The notes beneath the pieces are model-generated. The model saw only the letters and a list, made by a program, of their open reading frames with translations. It did not search any database and had not been told where the DNA came from. From Comamonas fluminis (lineage in GTDB: Bacteria; Pseudomonadota; Gammaproteobacteria; Burkholderiales; Burkholderiaceae_C), in assembly GCF_019186805.1 (NCBI RefSeq), contig NZ_CP066783.1, positions 2,555,501 through 2,619,500 of the forward strand: a stretch of 64,000 bases of DNA, in the 5' to 3' direction. Of this stretch, positions 1 to 6,497 are shown piece by piece (within the stretch, counting starts at the first letter, position 1; each line of letters starts with the position of its first letter). The translations under genes and the position numbers were made by a program.

Positions 1-405
1 CAGCACCTGCGGATCTTGCGGCGCGGTACGGCCCTGGCGCACCCGATCCAGCCGCTCAAGGCACAGGTAGGCCGAGCGCCCCTTGAGCCGCGCCATGCGC
101 AGCGGCAAGCCCAGGCCATGCACCAGACGCGGGAGATCGCGGGCAAACAGCTGATCCTGCAGCGCCTTGGTCGCCGTAGAGACCAGCACGCGCTGGCCAC
201 TGTAGAGCGCAGGCACCAGATAGGCATAGGTCTTGCCCACACCGGTGCCAGCCTGCGCCACCAGCACAGCGCCGTCTTCAATCGCCTGAGCCACGGCCAT
301 GGCCATCTGCGTCTGCCCGGCTCGCGGGTGAAACGCAGGTTCGGCCACAGACAGTGCACCATCCGGGGAAAAAGCGGCTGCCACCGCGTCCGACAATTGA
401 CTCAA
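1..405 (-). CDS. ATP-dependent DNA helicase, DinG/YoaA family (5' part only)
   Basis: The N-terminal 135 codons of an XPD-like superfamily 2 helicase; the rest lies left of the window. Translation of the minus strand gives a Walker A motif of the form AGTGVGKT near residue 55, followed by YLVPALYSGQRVLVSTAT and then TKALQDQL. This is the usual start of DinG/YoaA helicases, which unwind DNA with ATP and often carry a 4Fe-4S cluster (not in view). An in-frame stop precedes the reading frame. The likely start is therefore a TTG at 405-403 preceded by GGAAAG; a second TTG at 396-394 is possible. It diverges from the phosphatase gene at 496, so the 90 bp between them should hold both promoters. 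DinG and YoaA cannot be told apart from this part alone. Confidence 0.8.
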   Translation of the reverse strand, partial: MSQLSDAVAAAFSPDGALSVAEPAFHPRAGQTQMAMAVAQAIEDGAVLVAQAGTGVGKTYAYLVPALYSGQRVLVSTATKALQDQLFARDLPRLVHGLGLPLRMARLKGRSAYLCLERLDRVRQGRTAPQDPQVL

Positions 406-495
406 GACGATTTTTCACTTTCCAGTCCCACACAGCGCACCGACCGGCGGGCGATAAAATACGGGACTTACAGATACACGTATTACAAGCTTTAC

Positions 496-1260
496 ATGTC
501 ACCCAACTACCGTATCCAGGCTGCCACAGGCATTCACCGTGGAGACCGGGAGTACCAGCAAGACCAGGTCCTGCTGATGGCCCACCCTTATGCCAAAGGC
601 TGCATTCTGGGTGTGGTGGCGGATGGCATGGGCGGACGCAGCGGCGGCCGCAAGGCCTCAGACCAGGTCATGCTGACTGCACGCCAGCTGTTCGAGCGAT
701 TCGAGCCTGCCCATGAAGACTGCGCCCGCATGCTGCGCACCATTGTGCAGGATGCGCACACCGTCATCCGGCTCACGGCCATTGCTGCGGAGCAAGAGCC
801 GCACAGCACCATCGCTGCGTTTGTTGTTTTGCCCGACGGTGTCTGCCACTTCATGCATTCGGGCGACTCGCGGCTGTATCACTTTCACGGCCAGCAGCAA
901 ATGCATCGCAGCAAGGACCACTCCTATGTGCAGGCACTGGTTGACCGTGGCGACATCACTGACGAGCAGGCTCAGAACCACCCCCAGTCCAATATTTTGC
1001 TGGGCTGTCTGGGTGCCGCCACAGCTCCGCCGATGGAGCACCATGTCATCGCCAAGCTCCAGCCCGGTGACAGCCTGATGGCCTGCTCGGACGGCGTCTG
1101 GCACTACTTCACCGCCCAGGAGCTGGGGGCTGTGCTGGAGGCGCTCTCTCCACGCGAAGCCTCGCAGTTTCTGATCGAAAAAGCGCGCCTGCGCTCCAAT
1201 GGCGGCGGTGACAATCTGTCGCTGGCCATTCTCAAGCTCGAAGCTGCAGCCGCCAACTGA
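496..1260 (+). CDS. PP2C-family serine/threonine protein phosphatase
   Basis: A 254-residue, soluble, single-domain PPM/PP2C phosphatase. The metal-binding motifs of the family are in order: RGDREYQQD near residues 15-23, VVADGMGG at 40-47, HSGDSRLY near 120, SDGVW near 197 and a C-terminal GGGDNLSLA. These aspartates bind the two Mg/Mn ions that activate water for dephosphorylation of Ser/Thr phosphoproteins. The open frame continues upstream to position 16, but that part overlaps the divergent helicase on the other strand and has no family similarity, so the ATG at 496 is taken as the start. No kinase gene is adjacent, so the substrate is unknown. Confidence 0.9.
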   Translation: MSPNYRIQAATGIHRGDREYQQDQVLLMAHPYAKGCILGVVADGMGGRSGGRKASDQVMLTARQLFERFEPAHEDCARMLRTIVQDAHTVIRLTAIAAEQEPHSTIAAFVVLPDGVCHFMHSGDSRLYHFHGQQQMHRSKDHSYVQALVDRGDITDEQAQNHPQSNILLGCLGAATAPPMEHHVIAKLQPGDSLMACSDGVWHYFTAQELGAVLEALSPREASQFLIEKARLRSNGGGDNLSLAILKLEAAAAN

Positions 1261-1300
1261 CTGATTGCACAAAAAAAGACGCAAGCCCTTGATAGGATTG

Positions 1301-1325
1301 CGTCAGCAGCAATTATTTTGATAGC
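1301..1325. repeat. dispersed palindromic repeat, partial copy
   Basis: A CAGCAATTATTTTGATAGC segment between two convergent genes. It resembles one arm of the degenerate repeat whose best copy is at 3391-3440. Only one arm is recognisable here. Confidence 0.45.
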
Positions 1326-1354
1326 ACTAATCGTGCTTGCCGTGTCTGCCGTTC

Positions 1355-2173
1355 TTACGGTGCTGGTGCGGGCAAGGGCGCTGCTTTCTTGCCGCCCTCC
1401 TGCGCCTTTTTCAGCATGCTGGCCTTGTGCGCCTCGGCTTCCCTGAGCTTGGCTTCGTGATCGGCCCGGGCCTTGGCTTCGCGCTCGGCACGGCCCTGAT
1501 CGGCCTGGGCACGATTTTGCTCATGGCGGCGCACATAGTCGCTTTGTCTGGCTGCGCGCTGCTGCGCCTCCGTCTGGCGCTGTGCACGCGCGGCCTCTTC
1601 ATCCACCGCAGGCTTGGCGCCTGAGCCCTGAGGGCCTGGCGCAGAGCGAGGCGTCTTGTCGCGCTGCTGCGCCTTCATGGGCACAGCAGCATTCTCAGCT
1701 TTCTTCTCTTCGATGGTTTTAAGGCGCTCAGCCGCTTTTTCCTTGCGCTCCACCTCGTTGATCTGCAGCTCTCGCGCACGCAATGGTGCATCTTTTTCGC
1801 GGGCAGCCGCCCGGGCATCAGCCAGGCAGCCTTCCACCGCAAACTTCTGATAGCAGAGCTTTTCGTCTTCTAGGCTCTGGTGCTCAATCATGCTGCGCTT
1901 GGCCTGAATCTCTTTTCGCTCTGCTTCCCACTCTTTGCGCAGGCGTTCACGCTCTTTGTCCTGAGCCACTTTTTTCGCCTGTTTGGCATCCGCACTCCCC
2001 GCTGGCACTGCCGGTGCAGCGGATGCCGGAGCGGGCACGGGCGGCGTGGATGGTGCAGATGGCGTCGCAAGCGCAGAACCCGCCACGCACAAAGCAGCCA
2101 GCGACAGCGCCGCAGTGCGGCCACTGCGTTCAAGAGAGGCAGAAATCAAAGCAGAGAGTTTGGACATCTTCAT
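1355..2173 (-). CDS. exported Lys/Glu/Ala-rich coiled-coil protein of unknown function
   Basis: About 272 residues. A Sec-type signal peptide (hydrophobic run ALSLAALCVAGSALA, cleavage near ALA-TP) is followed by a Pro/Ala-rich linker. A long, highly charged, probably helical region then contains two cysteines in the pattern CYQKFAVEGC. The C-terminus is rich in Arg, Lys, Gln and Ala and ends in a Pro/Ala tail. The Cys-containing core resembles conserved hypothetical proteins of Burkholderiales; I do not know a function. The frame is open upstream to 2245; ATGs at 2197, 2173 and 2167 compete, and 2173 is chosen because it gives the cleanest signal peptide. The gene converges on the phosphatase gene and follows zapE with about 100 bp between. 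Confidence 0.65.
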   Translation of the reverse strand: MKMSKLSALISASLERSGRTAALSLAALCVAGSALATPSAPSTPPVPAPASAAPAVPAGSADAKQAKKVAQDKERERLRKEWEAERKEIQAKRSMIEHQSLEDEKLCYQKFAVEGCLADARAAAREKDAPLRARELQINEVERKEKAAERLKTIEEKKAENAAVPMKAQQRDKTPRSAPGPQGSGAKPAVDEEAARAQRQTEAQQRAARQSDYVRRHEQNRAQADQGRAEREAKARADHEAKLREAEAHKASMLKKAQEGGKKAAPLPAPAP

Positions 2174-2185
2174 GAGCGATATACG

Positions 2186-2231
2186 GGCCATAGGGGGACC
2201 ATAGGGGCCATACAGGGGCACACAGGGCATA
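2186..2231. repeat. imperfect tandem repeat of a CCATAGGGG-like unit
   Basis: Just upstream of the preferred start of the exported coiled-coil protein (minus strand) there are about four degenerate units of 9-12 bp: CCATAGGGGG, CCATAGGGG, CCATACAGGGG and CACACAGGG. The block falls in the 5' region, or in the N-terminus if an upstream start is used. Confidence 0.5.
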
Positions 2232-2269
2232 AGCCCAACAGCCACATCTTAAAACTCCCGCAGCACCAT

Positions 2270-3367
2270 TCAGGTCAACCGGGTGTCCACCACACGGCGC
2301 TCCAGTGCCAGATATTCCTTGGAGCGCATCTCGTTCAGACGCGAGACCGTGCGCGGGAATTCGTGGGCCAGCGGGCCTTCGGTGTAGATTTTCTCGGGCG
2401 GTACGGCCGCTGAGATGATGAGTTTGACGTGGCGGTCATACAGCACGTCCACCAGCAGCGTAAAGCGCCGCGCAGCCGATGCCATGTTGACATGCAGTTC
2501 CGGCACATCCGACAGCAAGATGGTGTGAAACTGCGTGGCAATTTCCAGATAGTCATTCTGCGAACGCGGGCCACCGCACAGTTCGCGGAAATCAAACCAG
2601 ATCATGCCGCCCGCACGGCGCTTGGCCGCAATCTGGCGGGTCTCGATCTGCATCACCGGCTCTTCGTCATGCGCTTCTGCTAGGCGGTTGAAGGTTTCCT
2701 CCATCTCGGCATCGGCCTCAGCACCCAGCGGGCAGTGGTAGAGCTTGGCGTCTTCCAGCGTGCGACGGCGGTAGTCGGTGCCGTTGTCCACGTTCACCAC
2801 TTCCATGCGCTCCTTGAGCAGCGCAATCGCGGGCAGGATACGGTCACGGTGCAAGCCGCCGGGGTAAAGCCCGTCTGGCTCGAAGTTGGAGGTGGTGACA
2901 AAGCCCACGCCGTTGGCAAACAGCGACTCCAGCAGCTTGTAGAGAATCATGGCATCCGTGATGTCGGAGACATGGAATTCGTCAAAGCAGATCAGCTTGT
3001 ACTTCTTGGCAATCTTGGCACCCAGCGCATCCAGCGGATTCTGCGTGCCTTGCATCAGGTGCATCTCGCGGTGCACCTCGCGCATGAATTCGTGAAAGTG
3101 CAGGCGCACCTTGCGCTTGATGGGCACGGCATTGAAGAAGCAGTCCATCAGAAAGCTCTTGCCGCGCCCCACACCGCCGAACATATAGACACCCTTGGGC
3201 AGATCGGGGTGGTTGATCAGTTTCTTGAGTGCATTGGAGCGCTTGCCCTTGTACACCGTCCACTCGTCGGCACAGCGCTGCAGCGCCTCGACAGCTCGCA
3301 GTTGCGCGGGATCGCTTTTGAAACCCTTGGCGGCCAGTTCTGCCTCGTAGGCCTGTTTTACATTCAC
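2270..3367 (-). CDS. zapE: cell division protein ZapE (AFG1-like ATPase)
   Basis: A 365-residue P-loop ATPase of the AFG1/ZapE family. In E. coli ZapE associates with the Z-ring and modulates FtsZ bundling. Walker A is GGVGRGKS at residues 64-71, followed by FLMDCFF. Walker B is ICFDEFHVSDITDAM, and the family signature TSNFEPDGLYPGGLHRDR is present. Length matches the family (about 360-380). It lies downstream of lpdA in the same direction, with a 154-bp gap holding a palindromic repeat. This gene order (sucA-sucB-lpdA-zapE) is familiar in Burkholderiales. The start is ATG 3367, the first methionine of the conserved N-terminus. Confidence 0.93.
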   Translation of the reverse strand: MNVKQAYEAELAAKGFKSDPAQLRAVEALQRCADEWTVYKGKRSNALKKLINHPDLPKGVYMFGGVGRGKSFLMDCFFNAVPIKRKVRLHFHEFMREVHREMHLMQGTQNPLDALGAKIAKKYKLICFDEFHVSDITDAMILYKLLESLFANGVGFVTTSNFEPDGLYPGGLHRDRILPAIALLKERMEVVNVDNGTDYRRRTLEDAKLYHCPLGAEADAEMEETFNRLAEAHDEEPVMQIETRQIAAKRRAGGMIWFDFRELCGGPRSQNDYLEIATQFHTILLSDVPELHVNMASAARRFTLLVDVLYDRHVKLIISAAVPPEKIYTEGPLAHEFPRTVSRLNEMRSKEYLALERRVVDTRLT

Positions 3368-3390
3368 CGTCTTGTCTCCAGATGCTCAAA

Positions 3391-3440
3391 AAACAATAGC
3401 TGCTAGCGCTTATGGACTAAGCGATAGCAGCCATTTTGTT
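3391..3440. repeat. dispersed palindromic repeat, best copy in the window
   Basis: A near-symmetric element in the zapE-lpdA gap: AATAGCTGCTAGCGCTTA, a short spacer, then TAAGCGATAGCAGCCATT. The arms can form a stem of about 15 bp with few mismatches. Related arms occur at about 15 other places in this window, mostly between genes. Confidence 0.75.
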
Positions 3441-3521
3441 CTGAATTCTAAAAGAAACTTCAGCTTGCGCGCCGACACATCACAGCCATGTCATAAGTCT
3501 GCGCGCAAGACTGAAAAAACT

Positions 3522-4949
3522 TTAGAAGTTCAAAGTGCGCTTGTCCACGGCCAGGGCCGCTTCCTTGGTGGATTCGGACAGCGATGGGTGTGCGTGGCAG
3601 ATGCGGGCAATGTCTTCGCTCGATGCCTTGAACTCCATGGCCACCACGGCTTCAGAGATCAGCTCGGACACCATGGGGCCCACCATGTGCACGCCCAGGA
3701 TTTCGTCGGTCTCAGCATCCGCCAGGAACTTCACCATGCCGGTGGTATCGCCCAGTGCGCGTGCGCGACCGTTGGCCAGGAAGGGGAAAGTGCCAGCCTT
3801 GTACTTCACGCCATCGGCCTTCAGTTGCTGCTCGGTGCGGCCCACCCATGCCACTTCAGGGCTGGTGTAGATCACGGAAGGCAGCGTAGCGAAGTTCACG
3901 TGACCGTGCTGGCCCGCAATGCGCTCGGCCACGGCCACAGCCTCTTCTTCGGCCTTGTGCGCCAGCATGGGGCCACGCACCACGTCGCCCACCGCCCACA
4001 CGCCTGGCAGATTGGTCTTGCACAGGTCATCCACCACAATGCAACCGCGCTCGTCCAGGGCCAGGCCCACGGCTTCAGCGTTCAGGCCATTGGTGTTGGC
4101 AGTACGGCCAATGGAGACAATCAGCTTGTCCACTTCCAGCGACACGGCTTCGCCCTTGGCGTTGGTGTAGGCAACGGACACGCCCTTCTTGCCAACCTTG
4201 ACTTCGCCAACCTTCACGCCCAGCTCGATCTTCAGACCTTGCTTGTCGAAAGCCTTCTTGGCTTCCTTGGCGATTTGCTCGTCCACGGCGGGCAGGAACT
4301 TGTCCATGCCTTCGAGCACGGTCACTTCCGTGCCCAGACGGCGCCAGACCGAACCCATTTCCAGGCCGATCACGCCGGAACCGATCAGACCCAGCTTCTT
4401 GGGCAGCTTGCCCAGGCTCAGAGCGCCGTCGTTGGACAGGATGTGCTCTTCGTCGAAAGGCACGCCAGGCAGTGCACGGGCGTTGGAGCCTGTGGCCACC
4501 ACGATCTGCTTGCCGGTGATGGTTTCTTCTTCCTTGCCAGCCACCTTGATTTCGTAGCCGCCTTCAACAGCCTTGACGAAGGAGCCACGGCCGTGGAAGA
4601 AAGTGACCTTGTTCTTCTTGAACAGGTACAGGATGCCGTCGTTGTTCTGCTTCACGATCGCTTCCTTGCGACCGATCATCTTGGCCACATCCATCTCGAC
4701 CTTGCCGGTGGAGATGCCGTGGTCAGCAAAGTGCAGCTTGGCATGCTCGTAGTGCTCGGAAGACTGCAGCAGCGCCTTCGAGGGGATGCAACCCACGTTG
4801 GTGCAAGTGCCGCCAGGAGCAGCGCCGCCAGCGGCGTTCTTCCACTCGTCGATACAGGCGACGTTGAAACCCAGTTGTGCAGCACGGATGGCAGCGATAT
4901 AGCCGCCGGGGCCTGCGCCGATCACGACGACGTCAAATTGCTTGCTCAT
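3522..4949 (-). CDS. lpdA: dihydrolipoyl dehydrogenase (E3)
   Basis: A 475-residue FAD flavoprotein that re-oxidises the dihydrolipoyl group of E2 with NAD+, here for 2-oxoglutarate dehydrogenase. The N-terminal FAD Rossmann motif is VVIGAGPGGY (residues 8-17). The redox-active disulfide is Cys49/Cys54 in TCTNVGC. The NAD-binding motif is GLIGSGVIGLEMG, a second FAD motif is GVWAVGDVV, and the C-terminal HAHPSLSE carries the catalytic His. Residues 36-46 contain a small Gly/Ala-rich insertion (WKNAAGGAAPGG) before the disulfide. The gene follows sucB on the same strand, but a hairpin at 4981-5017 lies between them. The product may also serve other lipoyl complexes. Confidence 0.96.
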   Translation of the reverse strand: MSKQFDVVVIGAGPGGYIAAIRAAQLGFNVACIDEWKNAAGGAAPGGTCTNVGCIPSKALLQSSEHYEHAKLHFADHGISTGKVEMDVAKMIGRKEAIVKQNNDGILYLFKKNKVTFFHGRGSFVKAVEGGYEIKVAGKEEETITGKQIVVATGSNARALPGVPFDEEHILSNDGALSLGKLPKKLGLIGSGVIGLEMGSVWRRLGTEVTVLEGMDKFLPAVDEQIAKEAKKAFDKQGLKIELGVKVGEVKVGKKGVSVAYTNAKGEAVSLEVDKLIVSIGRTANTNGLNAEAVGLALDERGCIVVDDLCKTNLPGVWAVGDVVRGPMLAHKAEEEAVAVAERIAGQHGHVNFATLPSVIYTSPEVAWVGRTEQQLKADGVKYKAGTFPFLANGRARALGDTTGMVKFLADAETDEILGVHMVGPMVSELISEAVVAMEFKASSEDIARICHAHPSLSESTKEAALAVDKRTLNF

Positions 4950-4975
4950 GATTCAAATCTCTTGGTGTTGGGTAC

Positions 4976-5017
4976 TTAAAAAACCCACCGCAGGGCTGCG
5001 TGGCCAAGGGTGGGTTT
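4976..5017 (-). terminator. hairpin with U-tract between sucB and lpdA
   Basis: The inverted repeat AAACCCACC (4981-4989) / GGTGGGTTT (5009-5017) is read on the minus strand as a stem followed by a run of T. It has the form of an intrinsic terminator or attenuator inside the sucAB-lpdA cluster. Confidence 0.65.
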
Positions 5018-5090
5018 AGCTCATCTCAGATCGTCTGAAACTACTTCAGTTCACTGCGCCTGAACTTGCGCGGCACATGCCAGCGGCAGC

Positions 5091-5186
5091 CGCGCAAGGG
5101 CCGCCCCGCCGCGCTGGCTGCGTCCCCCTACCCGAATTGCAAGGCAATTCGAGAGAAGGGGGAAGGCGCGCAGCGCCACAGGGGGT
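5091..5186. repeat. ~100-bp GC-rich interspersed repeat, copy A
   Basis: Lies directly after the sucB stop codon. On the minus strand it reads GGCGCTGCGCGCCTTCCCCC, a variable hairpin around CGAATTGC/GCAATTCG, GGGGGACG, then a GGCGGGGCGGCCC block. Two other copies (36292-36388 and 56415-56508) share the same order of blocks and also sit directly after stop codons. Confidence 0.7.
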
Positions 5187-5196
5187 TGGCTCATGT

Positions 5197-6432
5197 TTAC
5201 AGGTCAAACAGGAGGCGGGAAGGATCTTCCAGCGCGTCCTTCATGGCCACCAGGCTCAGCACGGCTTCGCGGCCGTCGATAATGCGGTGGTCATAAGACA
5301 TGGCCAGATAGTTCATGGGGCGAACCACCACTTGACCGTTTTCGACCACAGCGCGGTCCTTGGTGGCGTGCACGCCCAGGATGGCGGACTGAGGGGGGTT
5401 GATGATGGGGGTGGACATCATCGAGCCGAAAGTACCGCCATTGGAGATGGAGAAGGTGCCGCCAGTCATTTCGTCAATGCCCAGCTTGCCTTCCTTGGCC
5501 TTCTGACCGAATTCGGCAATCTTCTTTTCGATGTCGGCGAAGCTCATCTGGTCTGCATTGCGCAGGATGGGCACCACCAGACCGCGAGGCGAGCTCACAG
5601 CGATACCGATGTCGAAGTAGCCGTGATAGACGATGTCGTTGCCGTCGATCGAGGCGTTCACTGCGGGGAACTTCTTCAGGGCGTGCACAGCCGCCTTGAC
5701 GAAGAAGGACATGAAGCCCAGCTTCACGCCATGTTCCTTGGTGAACTGGTCCTGGAACTTCTTGCGCAGGTCCATCACAGGCGCCATGTTCACTTCGTTG
5801 AACGTGGTCAGGATGGCGTTGGTCGCTTGCGATTGCAGCAGACGCTCGGCAATACGGGCACGCAGACGTGTCATGGGCACGCGCTGCTCAGGACGGTCAC
5901 CCAGCTCTTCCTTAGAAGCAGGAGCTGCCACCTGAGGCAGAGCCGCCTTGGGAGCGCCAGTGGGGATGGAGGAGCCAGCCTTGATGGCACCCAGGGCGTC
6001 GCCCTTGGTCACGCGGCCGTCCTTGCCTGTGCCAGCCACGTTGGCGGCGGACAGGTTGTTGTCGGCCAGGATCTTGGCAGCAGCGGGCATGGCCACACCG
6101 CTCTTGTCGGCGCTGGCGGCAGGTGCTGCAGCGGCAGGAGCCGAAGCAGCGGCTGCCGGGGCAGCAGCAGGCGCAGCGGCGCCAGCCACGGCGTCAGTGT
6201 CGATCTTGGCGATCAGTTGCTCGGCGGTAACGGTTGCGCCGTCGCCTTGCAGGATTTCGGTGATCACACCAGCCGAGGGAGCGGGCACTTCCAGCACGAC
6301 CTTGTCGGTTTCCACTTCGATGAGGATTTCATCGACAGCGACAGCCTCGCCAACCTTTTTCTTCCAGGTCAGCATGGTGGCTTCAGTGATGGATTCGGAC
6401 AGCTGAGGAACTTTGACTTCAACGATGGCCAT
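5197..6432 (-). CDS. sucB: 2-oxoglutarate dehydrogenase E2, dihydrolipoyllysine succinyltransferase
   Basis: A 411-residue E2 of the 2-oxoglutarate dehydrogenase complex; it moves the succinyl group from lipoate to CoA. It has an N-terminal lipoyl domain with the acceptor Lys44 in ETDKVVLEV and an Ala/Pro-rich flexible linker (about residues 78-110). A peripheral-subunit-binding domain follows ([12 protein letters not shown]... [10 protein letters not shown]). The C-terminal catalytic acetyltransferase-type domain ends with the active-site [10 protein letters not shown]. The start is ATG 6432, preceded by GGAAAG; the longer frame would need TTG at 6447. It is 65 bp downstream of sucA and clearly co-directional with it. 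Confidence 0.96.
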   Translation of the reverse strand: MAIVEVKVPQLSESITEATMLTWKKKVGEAVAVDEILIEVETDKVVLEVPAPSAGVITEILQGDGATVTAEQLIAKIDTDAVAGAAAPAAAPAAAASAPAAAAPAASADKSGVAMPAAAKILADNNLSAANVAGTGKDGRVTKGDALGAIKAGSSIPTGAPKAALPQVAAPASKEELGDRPEQRVPMTRLRARIAERLLQSQATNAILTTFNEVNMAPVMDLRKKFQDQFTKEHGVKLGFMSFFVKAAVHALKKFPAVNASIDGNDIVYHGYFDIGIAVSSPRGLVVPILRNADQMSFADIEKKIAEFGQKAKEGKLGIDEMTGGTFSISNGGTFGSMMSTPIINPPQSAILGVHATKDRAVVENGQVVVRPMNYLAMSYDHRIIDGREAVLSLVAMKDALEDPSRLLFDL

Positions 6433-6497
6433 TTTGATTCTTTCCAAAAAGTGTTTTGTCTGATACGTGTGCGAACGTAGATAAAGGGGTTACTGCC

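Noticed and set aside
16..495. Upstream extension of the PP2C phosphatase frame
   Set aside because: It is antisense to the conserved N-terminus of the helicase and has no phosphatase similarity; the family domain starts after ATG 496.
3372..4979. 535-codon plus-strand frame
   Set aside because: Antisense of lpdA; composition is His/Gln/Leu-rich as expected for a mirror frame.
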